Shown in pieces: positions 39,001-50,896 of a stretch of DNA of 64,000 nucleotides; position 1 is the first letter of the stretch; each line of letters starts with the position of its first letter. The stretch spans positions 2,940,289 to 3,004,288 of the forward strand of contig NC_031479.1 of assembly GCF_000006565.2 (NCBI RefSeq), written 5' to 3'. The position numbers and the translations under genes were made by a program. The notes below the pieces were generated by a model, which ran no database searches, was not told the DNA's origin, and saw nothing but the letters and a program-made list of their open reading frames with translations. Origin of the DNA: Toxoplasma gondii ME49 (Eukaryota > Apicomplexa > Conoidasida > Eucoccidiorida > Sarcocystidae).

Positions 39001-42000
39001 TCTTCTTCGCCCTCCGTCTCTTCTTTTGCTGCGAAATCTGGTTTGGGGTCCGTTGCCTCGGCGGCGACGTCAAACAGGCAGAACAGGGCGAAACATACGG
39101 CGGGGAAATTCGCGTGGGTGCCTCCGACTGTGCCGCTGGTCGTCAACACGCCAGGGTGGGTCGAGGGACTTGGTGAGAGCCTGCTTTCGTCAATCCAGGC
39201 GATGAGCAAAGCGAGCGCATGCATCCAATTTTTCGACAGTCCTAACAAAGAGGAAGACCTCGGGGAGCGTGTCTCGTGCGGAACAGACGACGTGCAATGC
39301 GCGGAAGGGAGAGCGCGACGCGAGACGGCAGACAGATTGGTGGAAGCACGCAAGAGCGAAGCGAGCAACGAGAGAGGAGCTAAATCAGAGGAAAACTCGA
39401 GAGAGGAAGCAACTGCGCGAGAGGCGTGCATGGCTGACTCTACCGTAACACCGGACGGATGCGACGGGAGAAGCCGAGGAGCAGCTGTAAACATAAAACA
39501 GCAGAGGGGCGGCGACAGACTTGAAGTCGGGGAGGGAGCAGAGGATTGCCTCCCACACGACGAAGAAAGAGAGGGGGAGCAGTGGAGGAAACGGGCAAGA
39601 GACAGCGAGAGAACACGAGGCGAGCGAAAAGGAGACGAGACCAACAGATACAAGAGAAAAAGGGACGACGATGTGGAATTCTCGGCAAACGGAGAACCAG
39701 AAGGTGAAGGAAGTGTCAGAAGGGGAAGTGGGCATCCGGCTTTCAAGCAAGGAGCTGCTTCGCTATCGGGGAATCGCATCGCGTCTCAGGCACGAGAGGA
39801 CAGAGAAGAGCCCGGAGGAAGCGCACAAGCCAGTCAAGAGAATTCGACCTGCCCGTCAAAGGGAGAGAGACAAGCGGATGTGCTGGATGCCGCGCCGAAT
39901 CCGAACAACGGTCTCTCTCGTTCTCCCTCGCCAAGATTCTCTTCTTCACGTTCGGCCACGCATGTATTCTCTTCTCGCCGAACGTCTCTTACTTCTTCCC
40001 CGTCTTCTTCAGCTTCTTCCGCAGCTTCTTCCTCTTCTGCTTCCTCGACGCTAGGGCGTCGATTGCCTCCTGCTAGAGATCCGTTGGATGCAAGTTCCCT
40101 GGCCTCCTTTCCAGCTCGTCTTCAGCGTCTCTGTTCTCGTTCGTTCCCCGCGTCCTTTTCGCACCGCATTCTCCTTCACCCGTGTCGAGCCCTGTCGCCG
40201 GCCTCGTCTTCCGCTGATCGACCTGGTCTGGCGCCTCGCGTTGTCGCTTGCCCTTACATGCACGCAGCGGCAGCCGAGGAGCGGGAGCGCGGAAGGGAAC
40301 GACCCAGCCAGCAGGGCGACCGAGGTTCCGCGCTCGATAGCGAAGCGACGCGCAGCAGAGGGCCAGGGAAGACGAGTGCCTCTTCCAGCGTCCGCGTTTG
40401 CGAGTGCTGCGGGAAAGGCGCAGAACGAAAGGACTGTCGATCGGGAGACAGCAGCGTGTCAGACGCGCGGCCGGAGCGCATGCAGCAGAGCCGTGTGAAA
40501 GCCTCGACGAAAAACGGCGGAGACACCTGCGACTCGCGACGGGGGCGGAAAGCGAGCGCAAACCCGCAGGTCCTTTCAACACAGGGAAGACGCGTTCGCG
40601 TCAGCGTTCCAGAGATCCTGGAGTGTATTCAAAGTGTGGAACATCCAAACGCATCGTACGTCTTCCCACATAAAAGAGGTGAAGACGCAAAGGAACGGCT
40701 AAACTCACGTTTGCATGATGCGTTGTGGTCTCTACGTTCTGGAAGGGTGTCCGCTGCTACAAGTGATGATGAACACTGTGCTCAAGGAATGGATGTGACT
40801 GAAACTTCTTCAGGAACATGGAATCGGTGCAGTCGTGTTTTGACCGCAGCATGGCCTGTTCACTCTCGGATTCTCTTTTCTCCTGACTGTGGAGTATCCT
40901 TTTTTCCGGATTTTGTGTTGGGAACTTGTCTCTCGCCGCTTCTTCTCTCTGCACGCTTTCGACGTCTCTGATTTTTCCCTTGCTTTTTCCTACCGTCTGT
41001 CGCATGTTGCATTGCTCTCCTCCTCTCCTCTCGTCATGTGTGCCTCACCGGTCCTCAAGCTGCTGTTTCACCTTCCTCTTCACTTGTTTCCGTCACTGTA
41101 TTCAGGCCTCTAGCGGCCCACCCGCTCTTCGCTGCGGACGCCTCCAATGCATGCGGTTGTGGAGTTCACATTTTCTCCGTCCCGTCCTTCAAGCAGCACC
41201 TTTCGTATTTGCACCAGTCTTCTCTTTCCTCGTCTTCGACGCAGCTTCCCTTGCCCTCGTCTCCGCGCCCTTCTCCGTTCTCTCGGGAGCGTGGACGGGG
41301 GTCTCCGTTCGTCTCTGGACTTCTTCCCTTGTCTTTCAACACTAGCTTCAACTTAGAAACAGGAAGGCGGTATCGACGCGTGTACGACGAGGTCGTGTCT
41401 GCTTCCTCGGAGGATGACGAAGCCGGCGCTGCGCCGCACGCATCTCCAGTCGGTACAGGAAACGGGACAAGGCCGACAAGGGGCGAACGCAGGAACGAGG
41501 AGAGAAGAGGGAGGAAGCATGTGAGGACTCCGAGAGCCGAGGAAGAGGAAACAGAGGTGGATTGCAGAGATGAGGATGAAGATATAGACACAGAAAGTGG
41601 ACCGAAGACTGACGGCGAGGACGAAACAGTGAGGAGGGGACGCAACGAGGAAGAGAAGAAAAGAAAAGACTTGGAAGCGAAGACCAAGGCGACGATGCGT
41701 GCGGGTGAGAGACAGGAGGCCGCGAAGGAGGGCCAGGGCGAAAGCTACGCTCTCCCTGGAGAGCACGAGACTGCGGGAATGGATGCATCAAAGAGCGAGG
41801 CGCTGCGAATGAAGTGGAAAGAAGCAAGCGAAGAACGTCCAGTGGTAGGTTTAAAGGAAAGCGACTCTGGCCCAGAACAACGGACGGATGGAGCTCGAGA
41901 GGAGCTGCTGAGAGCGACAGGTGAAGGAAAAGAGAAACTCGAAAACCCCAGCATTCCCGATGCTCTTGAGTGGCGAAGACAGGCTGTTCCGGAAACGCGT

Positions 42001-45000
42001 GAACGTTGCTCTTCCTCGAGATCGCAGCAAGTGGAGTTCCGTGTTCCTCGCGTCCCTCTTGAACCAGTATCTGTCTGTCCCCGTGGGCGTTGCTTTTCGT
42101 CTGCTCCTCTGTCCGCATCCAGCTCGTCTTGTTCGCGTTTCACATCTCCGGGTCCTTCTCCTCCAGCGTCGCCTCTCGCCGTTTCCTGTTCTTGCCGTTC
42201 ACCTGCGCATCTTTTTCCGCGCTGCGTCGATCCCTTCGAGCGTCCCCCCGCACCCTCCCCAGCCGAACTCCGTTGGCTTCGGCTGCTCAGCCACTTCCTC
42301 CCTTCTTCGCGTTCTCTTCTTTTTCGCAGCGGCTTGCCGCGCTTCTCGTGGGAGAGCCTTTGCTCGTTTTTCCTGACTTTTCAGGACACCAACACAGAGC
42401 TTGGGTGTCTTTCTTTAGAGAGAACGAGGTCCGAAGGTCACGGTGCCCTCTGCCCGACAGCCGAGGAAGAACAGGAAGAGGTGAGTGTGAGGAGAGGTGT
42501 CGGCGACGAAGTGGCAGAGAGCGAAGAAGCGAAAAACGTCGAACCCAACCTAGAAGGCGACAGCCGCAAAAATGGAGAACGAGAAGCCGCGGGATGTCTG
42601 TCGAAAGCGCAGATCTTGTGCGCTTCGAGCCTGTTGCCTCTGGAAAGTTCCTTTGACGCGTCTCTCTCTCGCGCGTCTGCTTCACCGCCGGCAAGATTTC
42701 CTCCCGGTCTTTCAGCTGGACGCTGCGCAGAAACACGGAAACGAAAAGCAGATGGTCTTGCGGTTCCTAGGCCCACGGCAAGAAAGTGGGTTTGGATTTC
42801 TCTGGAAAAGATTCAAATCGCCTTGAGAGAATGCGACGCGCTCCTCGTCGGCTGCGGCGATGCAACCGGAGGAGTTCGGGAACACCTCTGCTCAGCATCT
42901 GCAACAGAGAAGGTAAAGTTCTTTCTCCTCGCTTTGTAGTGATAGTTTTGTAGACACTTTGGTCAATCATTTATGGTTCGACGATACCTCTGTCAGGCTT
43001 CTGCGAAAGAGAGGGAAGTTGTTTCTCTTTTTTCCCATCGCTCTTCAGTCTTTTTTCTAGTCACGTCGGCCACGTTTTATGATTCCAGTGTGAGTCAAAA
43101 AGCGGATTTTCGGATGTTTGCACTCGAGAGAGAACTGGATATTCGGATCCAAGTCATAAGACAGTCAGTTGAGATGTATTTGTCTCATGTTTCTTTGTCT
43201 CAGTCGTTCTCTTGCTTTCCCTCCTTGACATCCAACGGTTATTGCTGTCTCTGTACGACTTCGAATCTAGCGGTTAGGGAGGCCCGGTGTGGGCGGGAGT
43301 ATTTCCAGTGTAGAGACGCGTCCCCTTTAAATCGGTCTCCGGGCGAGATGTCTGCATGTTTTCTCTGAACGCTTTCAAAAGCAGGCTGCCGCCGTCCTGA
43401 TGCATAGGTGCTATTCCTTCTACCTGTCTATCTGTTCTTGATTATCTCCTTTTCTGCACAAACCTGTGAAACTCGCTCTCGACTGTGGTCGGCAAGTCTG
43501 TCTCCCTCTCGTGCTCGGTATACAGATTCTGAGCTGCCTCCCAGCAATGACTGTCGCCCTCGCGATCAGTGGCGAGCGCGAGAAACACAACTTGAAGCGC
43601 TCCATCCCCCCCGTCGCGGCCTTGTGCACAGAGATGATGCCAAAGTCAAGTAGGCATTTCCTTCTTCACTCCTCTCTGCTTTTATTCGAAACACAGCGAA
43701 AGCAGGGGAAACGGGCACGGTAGGGCCTGCTGTGTACAGAGACAAAACGACAAAGGGCTCCCCTGAGAAGACAGGAACGGCGCACCAGGCGTGACTGGAG
43801 GGGTCGATGACAGCATACGTCGGGATCTTGTTTTCGTTTGGTGAAGACGCATGTACGCGATTTTAAATCCTGTGACACACAGAGCAAGGTGCTGTGGACG
43901 GAGAAGCCAGAGAGGGAGACGGATGGTAAAATGCGATCTTCCTGCTTGTTTATTTGTTCCCGCTTCCTTCGTTTGGGGGGGGGGGCAATCCTTTTGACAG
44001 AGGCTAATAGTGGATCTTCTTGCACCGGATGCTGGTATCCGAGTGAGTCTCTTTCTCGCCCACGCCAAAGAAGCAGAAGAAACGTGAAGAACCTGTCACT
44101 ATCTTTGAGAGATTTTGAGACTATCTACGAGCATATCTTGCAAATGTCAGTGCAACTACAAAAGGAAACTCTGCTGTTCATTGCCATCATGCTAAGTGCG
44201 TTAGACCGTGACGAACTCGCGTCACCATGCGTGCCGGAACATTCTCTTCATTCAGGGTCGGAAGGGCCTTCTTCATTTCGAAAAGGACGAAAGCCATGCA
44301 GACTGAAGGTCGTGGAGGCGACAGAAAACTTCACGTGCGTCTGCTACGCAGTCGTCATGCGTGTCAACAGGCGTTCCGATAAGGTAGAGAAAACTGGAAT
44401 CTCAAAGGGAAGGACTTGTCAGAAGGCATGCAGTGCGTCTCTGCAGCGGATCGACTCAACGTTGTCGCATTCAGACATTCTATTTCGTGCAGGTCTGTGC
44501 ATCTTCCGAGCTAGCCAGTGTCTCTCGCCTTTCAAATTCGCATGAACAGAGACGAGTGCTTACGATGTAGCGAAGGATCAGGCAACCCGAGGACGGCCGT
44601 TGAACGCCTGCTCTCATCCGGAGCGACTGACATGAGCGACAAGAACGGCATAACATCATGTGAATACAGTCCTTCCTCTTGTGCGGGAGTTTAGGTTTCC
44701 TCTTGCGCTGGGAAGGGGCAATGATTCTAATGTGGAGGAGGAATAGGCCTTTGGTCTTTTTCACGTTACTCTGGGGTGTGGACGCGTCTGTTGGATACTG
44801 TGAGGCGCATGATACTGGCCGCATGCTGTGTTTCAGGGTCTAGCTTTTTGTGAGTGTGTTCTGTTTCCCTCCTCGCAGCTTCTGTGTCTCATTGGCGGTT
44901 CTGCCTCGCTTCTGGGCGACATTGTCAAGCGCGTCGATACTTTGATGCTAGGGTAGGTTCTGTCTGTTGACCATCTATAACGTGTACAACAGCCATTCCT

Positions 45001-46008
45001 TAAGGTGAACAGATAGATAGGCATTTTTTACAGAAACGGATAAGACCTGTGAGGCGGGAGGCTGTAGGGAGTAGCCCTCTACTTTGCTCATGTTACACCA
45101 GCAGAGCGCGCATGAGAATTTGTAACAAATTGTAACCTCGTGTGCTATTGAAAGCTACGCGTCTCATTGTGTGGTGTGTACCAAGGAGTCTAGTCTCAGT
45201 TCTAATAACTGTTGCACTGGAGAAGTGCCGGGTATTACCTACTGGTGACTCTTTAATCAGGGTATGAGTAGTGCACCGTTCCTTCTCAGCCACAGCGCAT
45301 GCAAGTCATGTGCTCCAAGGGGGCGATTGAACGGGTGGATTTTCTCGTCTTTCACATTGTCTCTTCAGGGAAGGAATCCACTTTAATCCGTGCCCTCCGG
45401 AGGCATCGCATACAAGCAAGAACAGTGACTCCTTGAAGAAGCGACAAATACATTGTGGCAAGACGGGGCACATTCCTACGCCCTTCTACGCTTTCCCGTT
45501 CCGAACTGTGGATTTGCGATCGCTGTCCTTTAGTCAGTTCCCTAGTTTAGAGAACTGGGGTAGAACGGCTGGCATGAGCGAAGCAAATGAGCCAGACGAG
45601 TTGAGCATTTCCCGCCCAAAAATTGACATTCCTGCTTTCGACTTGATCTGCCAAAGTAGCCGCGGCTTATTCAGGGGAACTGAGCTGCTCGATCTAGGCA
45701 ACTCTGGCAAGATGTCGGCTGCATTTTTCAGCAGAAATGGCACTCCTTTTCGATCTTATGGACAGTCAAGCCGTGCGCATGGTGATATGAATGATAGACG
45801 TGGAATGAAACATTCAGACAGGCACACGGGCGGAGATATGTCGACCTTAGTACGGGACGCGCGAACGGGTGATACGCCCCTTAGCGCTGCATTTGATACT
45901 GCAGGGTTCGAATGTCGAAACCAGGTGACCACACGAGTGATCAGCAGCAAAGCTGCTGTCAGGCGTCCAGGCCGTTCGGCAGGTGTGCGGCAGGGTTTGG
46001 CTAGATGA
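33036..46008 (+). CDS. GRC3/NOL9-like: Polynucleotide 5'-hydroxyl-kinase Grc3/NOL9 homologue with giant insertions
   Basis: Thirteen exons, all junctions in phase: 33036-34390, 34775-35212, 35654-35798, 36096-36223, 36523-36668, 37166-37293, 37808-37876, 38536-40655, 41106-42912, 43526-43649, 44151-44383, 44879-44952, 45369-46008 (2468 aa). The Walker A motif GSKGAGKST (residues 757-765) is followed by FSYFLLNFLLNF, then VAYLEADVGQPTFTLPGCVS, the typical Grc3 DxGQ block. Next come VSEPLLTPP and, near residue 1006, VNTPGWVEGLGESLL. The C-terminal domain matches the NOL9 C terminus (CYAVVMRVNRRSDK, then GDIVKRVDTLMLGEGI). Human NOL9 is about 700 aa; here about 1700 residues are Ser/Glu/Arg-rich insertions, mostly in exons 1, 8 and 9. 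In yeast and man this kinase phosphorylates the 5' end made by Las1 cleavage in ITS2 during 60S rRNA maturation; the same nucleolar role is inferred. The 5' start at 33036 is the least certain point. Confidence 0.85.
37222..37248 (+). other. Walker A (P-loop) of the Grc3-like kinase
   Basis: Encodes Gly-Ser-Lys-Gly-Ala-Gly-Lys-Ser-Thr in exon 6. The lysine and Ser/Thr needed for ATP binding are intact. Confidence 0.9.
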
Positions 46009-46747
46009 TCTGCCGGTAAAAACAACAGGGGTGGACAGGTGCAGCGTTCGCGAAAGCGGACCATGCACCGTAACGAGGTTACGAATGGTGAATGTGTCGT
46101 TGTCAATTAATCTACGTATTACGTGTCATGAGTTGTCTGGACGCGCGCGAAAATCGATTTTAGCTCTGCGGGAGCATTCTCGCTGCCAGCCCGGCCGCGG
46201 TGGCTTCCGGTGTCCGCAGCCTTTCGCTTGAAGTGCGAGAGATTCAAGCTACACTGTACAGTGAAGTAGCGGTAGGCCCTCCATGGGGATACAAATAGCA
46301 AGCTACTAGCCAACAGCCCCCAGCCCCCATCAGTTTTCCTAGAAAGGGGGACTTTGTCACGTTCGGAGCGGGGGGACGGACGCACACAGTCGACCAAAGC
46401 AGGCCAAGGCGGCTGCACAAAGATAGTGCCTAGCCCAACTTCCAACTCTGCGCAGATGTATGAAAGGACCGGAAAAAAAGTCATTAAAGTGGAGACGCTC
46501 ACGCTTTCGCAAGACGCTCGATGTGAAAAAGGGTCATTACATGTGACGAGGCTCATCGCAAAGTTCCTCACTGCTCGTGCCATCTTGGTCATGATTCGAA
46601 AGTAGATACTCACATTCTGTCGGTCGCATGTGTGCAGGCGCATGTCTAAAATCGCGCCGCGCTGTCAGAATGAAGAGCCTCCTTTCAGAATACAAGATGA
46701 CAGGAAGCGTTAAATGCACATGCTGAGATACGTCCCACCCTTGAGGT
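46009..46747. other. Tail-to-tail spacer
   Basis: 739 bases between the Grc3-like stop (plus) and the PLP-enzyme stop (minus). No supported coding feature; it should hold both 3' UTRs. The DNA is clearly less GC-rich from here on than to the left. Confidence 0.5.
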
Positions 46748-48864
46748 TCACGCTTTGCTAAGAGCGTAGTCGAGTCCATCAATAAGGTCGTTGACATCTT
46801 CAATGCCGACTGAAACCCGAATGAATCCGTCCGTGATTCCAACTTTAAGTCGATCTTCTCGAAGCATATTCGCATGAGTGAAAACAGCGGGGCAGGTGAT
46901 GATCGACTCGCACGCTCCCAGGTTTTCACACAAAGACCAGGGACGCGGAACGTGGTTCATCATTCTGATGCCTGACAGGTGACGCAAACAGTGATGCCAG
47001 TTTTAGAAAACACACATCTGAGCGTACGTCTAATCCACAGATACTGAAAAGGCACTTCACATAAAGCTCGACTTTTATCAATTTACATTCTCAACGGTTG
47101 TTTTTCTTAATGGTTATTTATCCCTTTAGTAGGGGGACCTAACGCGACTAACATTGTCTGGTCATGAATACTCAGTCTCAGTAAACTGTGAAGTTCGACT
47201 TCGTTACACTATTTCTCTGGATAAACTCTGTCCTGCAGCGAGTACCATTATGTTCTAGGCAAGCATTGGATTAAGGGGCAACAAGCACAGGAATGCGCAT
47301 TTACCTGCTTCTGTACCTCCTTTGACCTCAAAAGCTAGCATGCCCCCGTGGACGTTTTTGTGCTGCTTCAAGGCGAGCTCCTTTTGAGGAAACGAAGGTA
47401 TGCCTGGGTATATCACATGTTCAACCTTATGGTGCTTGCTCAGAAATTCCGCAATTTTCTGCGCGTTCGCACTCTGCTTCTCTACACGAATGGGCAGCGT
47501 CTTAAGAGTAAGCAGCGTGTAGAACGCGGTTTGGGCACTCATGATGTTCCCCATCACATTCCGAAGGAAGAAGACTTTATCGTGTATTTCTTTGGTTGAA
47601 GATATCACTGCTCCTCCAAGAGTACAGTTATGGCCATCATAGTACTTGGTTGTCGACTGAACCACAATATCAGCACCAAGATCGAGGGGCCGCATCATGT
47701 AAGGTGTGGCGAAGGTGCTATCGCATACGTGTAAGACCTTCTTCTCTTTACATATTTGGCTGATGGCCTCAATGTCAGCCAAATACAGAGTTGGATTACA
47801 GGGGGACTCAGAAAAAACAACTTTTGTTTGAGGACGAATCGCCTTTTCAACATTTGTGGGATCGCGGAAATCGATGAATTCGAAATCGATATTGTACTTG
47901 GAGAAGTGCAGTCGAGCGCAGCGATTGGTTCCTCCGTAGGAACAATTGGTAACAAGACAGTGGTCGCCCGGCGCCAAAAAAGCACTGAATATCTGATTCA
48001 AGACAAAAGAGGGCCGGCATGGTGTATTTGTCTTCCTATGAGCTGACGGTTGCACACTGAGCGCCTCAACTGTTGCAAAAATGCAAGTTATCGCCCTCCT
48101 TCAGAGGTCCTTATTAATTTGTCACCATCGAGGAATAATGCTCACATGAGAAACCACATTGTTTCACACGGGTGTCTTCAGCCTCTGAAACAGATGGAGA
48201 ATGTGTCAGCCAATCAAGAATGTGACAGCTGGTTTTCTCGGTACACAGGCAAAAACGTTTTGTAATGTACAGGTACGCATGTTGAAACGGATGAAGTATC
48301 TGATGGCGAGAGCGAAGGCCGTCTCGCTTATCTGCGTCACAAAAAAAAGTATAAGACCATTTCTTCTCTATTGGACCCCTCTGTTACTACAAGACGACTA
48401 CGGTAAACCAGGACGGACACAGTCAACTGGCTACAGAACGATTCCTTATACTGCAACAGCGGTGTGGATCGTTTTCCATGAGCCAAATAGGCAAACAGGA
48501 AGCAGTAGCAACTGGAACTCACCGTGACAGTTGCGGCCATTCCTGTGGCAAAGCAGCACGCGCCGAAGCCTCCCTCTATTTCGGCAATTTTTTTTTCTAG
48601 ACTGAGCACCGTCGGGTTACTAGTTCGCGAATATGAGAACCCTTTGCTCAAATAGTTTTCAACACTTTCTTGAACAAAAGTTGTATTCTGATAAATCGGT
48701 GGCAAAATTGCTCCAGTGAGGGGGTCCGGTTCAACACCCCCGTGAACGTAGACTGTTTCTTCTCTTGGAGTAAATCCGGGCAACCAGTCGCCAGCTTTCA
48801 CTCCACACTCGAATGACGCGTCCCGGCGCACTGCGCCGTCTTTGTCATTTTGTTTCGACGCCAT
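46748..48864 (-). CDS. Cys/Met-metabolism PLP enzyme (cystathionine gamma-lyase/synthase type)
   Basis: Three exons in phase on the minus strand: 48864-48523, 47992-47305, 46971-46748 (417 aa, the usual length). The start is the ATG in GCGAAATGG; longer frames upstream lack an ATG. Family motifs are all present: YSRTSNPT (Tyr78/Arg80, phosphate binding across the dimer), CSYGGTNR (132-137), HVCDSTFATP with Asp205 for the pyridine nitrogen, and STTKYYDGHN with the Schiff-base Lys230. ITDGFIRVSVGIED lies near the C terminus. Gly replaces the Cys typical of methionine gamma-lyase in the YGxT motif, which favours cystathionine gamma-lyase or gamma-synthase activity. Such enzymes handle cystathionine, cysteine and homocysteine in the cytosol. 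Which of the two reactions dominates cannot be told from sequence alone. The usual GHxD after the lysine is GHNCTLGG here. Confidence 0.9.
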
Positions 48865-50311
48865 TTCGCGGCGCTGCTCTTGGCAAGACAACTGATCCTT
48901 CACACAATAGCGCGGCGACAAAAACGTGAGGCGGGAGCCTCCACTGCTGTGCGTCGTATTAGAATGCAGCACGCAATGACAGATTGTGAAAACGGCAACG
49001 TGTCAACTGTCAGCAGGGAAACGAGCTCAACGCTCCAGTAAAGAAAAACTGTATCAATCCCAGAAACGATGGACTCTTGGTGACAACAAGCCTGGATCAT
49101 CTTGAGCCAAAAAAGGCCCATAGATCGGGTGAGTCACCTTTACATGGGGATGCCCGCGACACGTGCATCATCAGGGCACACTATAAGTCACCAGCGAGGT
49201 GAACACAGGGACTCCCACGGCAGCAAAGCAACAGCGTCTATGAGTATCTCCTGTCCCTGCTTTCGTGTGGCAGATTCAAAGCGTCGGAGTGGCCTAGATG
49301 CAACAAACCAAAATCAGACTGGCTCGGAACTGGACTGCAGATTTGATTCACGTCATCAGTGTAACTTTTGCAGGCGACCAAACGTGTAGTGTGTGGGTTT
49401 CGAAGACCGAAACGTACCCACCATTGATAGGGCTACGCGTCTGAAAGATGGCGTGTGAACAGGCGAAGTGTTTCAGGCCGTGTTTAGTGCAGCGCACGAA
49501 GTTCACTACACGGCAGAGACCCGGGAGCAACGGTATCCAAAGTTGTCCTATATCCCCGAAAACTCTTGCAGCAACCTCGGGGTTGCATAGCTATGGCACA
49601 GCAGAAATGTCGTTGGGTCCAGGAGCACATAATAGTGGTAAATTATATCTGCCACCATTACAGTGCCTCTTAACTGAAACTGCTACGGTATTCTGAAATA
49701 AATCCGCATAAGCCTGGGTTCTTTCGGAAGCATAGGCTTCCACACTGGATGCTTGTCCTCTACGTGAGTTCAATTCCAAAGAACGGCCTCCGCTTTAGAA
49801 AAATGAATTGCCTTGTTGCGCCATTCCGATGTTCTACTCATTCAATATGCTGGAGTAGTTACTCGTTAGGGGCACCGCCTTTTTTTTACCGCTTCCGCGA
49901 CGAAGGAAAAATGCGAAGCAGGGAAGTAATGCCGCTCTTGAAACACACACGCGTCTTGTGTCTTCTTGGTGTAATTGATGCATCCTGTGACGCGTATTTC
50001 AGCTACCTTTTTCTCTGCAAAAGAGAAATATAGATGTGTATTGCGGCATTAGCGCTACACGAGAAGTTCTTCACGCTGTCTGCAGAGAGAATTGTCTTTC
50101 CATGGAGCCCGCAGTTATCTTTGAGTGGCGTCTCATTGCGTCATCTGAGCTTGACTACACACATGGGGTCACGCATTCAGTCGAGTGAAGGGGCCAAGTG
50201 CGGAACATCAGCAAGATTCTACGAAGCACAGATGTCTGATGGGCATCCCGCTGGACAGGACAACGCACCAGTTCATGAGGATAGCAACGTGCTCGTTGAA
50301 GCAATTTGATC
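48865..50311. other. Divergent intergenic region upstream of the PLP enzyme
   Basis: About 1.4 kb between the PLP-enzyme start (minus) and the small gene at 50312 (plus). It holds short frames only. One frame, 50034-50309, stops just before the ATG at 50312 and is most simply 5' UTR or upstream ORF. Confidence 0.4.
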
Positions 50312-50888
50312 ATGGACGGCACAGCGGACCAGATTAATGGGTTGAAATCGGTGGCTTACAGTCCAAACAAACAACTGCTTAACCCAATAACACAGCCCAT
50401 GGCTTCAAAGGTAAGTTGCTAGAAAGGCCTCCCGGCTTGCATGACGAAAAGCACTCGGTCTCGGCTCAATCACAACAGCTTCGTAGGGTCTTCGCCGCCT
50501 ATCGCGGCCCTAATATCCGAATTGGGAAGTGTAGCATTCTTGTGAAAGCATCCACTTTCTCGCTGCATCTAGTGTCCACCTCCGTGTGCTGGTGTCGAAG
50601 AACCCTACAAACAGGTAACGCAAGGAGCACGGAGCAAACACACAAGCACCGTTCCAAGTGAAGTAAGGCAGCAGTCAAGAGAAGAACGCATTTATGCACT
50701 CCGTCACAGTCTACGTTGTGACAGTCTTCTGCTGCAATTGATTTGTTGCACTTGCTTCAGCTGCGCCTCAGGAAGAAAAAAAACGCGTCAATTTCACCCC
50801 GACACCGTCTGTCGAAAAAACACATCCGTCGGAAAATGGCAGACTAGACGGTTCGACTTCTCCTGCAGTCCTGAATGTTTCCACATGA
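50312..50888 (+). CDS. Small unrecognised protein, three exons (about 120 aa)
   Basis: Inferred from splicing, not from a long frame. Exon 1 (50312-50410) encodes MDGTADQINGLKSVAYSPNK and ends at a perfect AAG|GTAAGT donor. Exon 2 (50479-50614) encodes RRVFAAYRGPNIRIGKC. Exon 3 (50761-50888) encodes APQEEKKRVNFTPTPSVEK and ends at TGA. Phases match at both junctions. The first intron would be only 68 bp, shorter than most introns here, so exon 2 may be optional or mis-bounded; direct joining of exon 1 to exon 3 is also open, in another frame. No domain recognised. Its 3' end lies eight bases from the end of the next gene on the opposite strand. Confidence 0.45.
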
Positions 50889-50896
50889 ACCATCTT

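Noticed and set aside
43526..45008. Resemblance of GDIVKRVDTLML to a phosphoglycerate kinase segment
   Set aside because: The segment joins in phase to the Grc3-like exons on both sides and aligns with the C-terminal part of NOL9; no other PGK motif is present.
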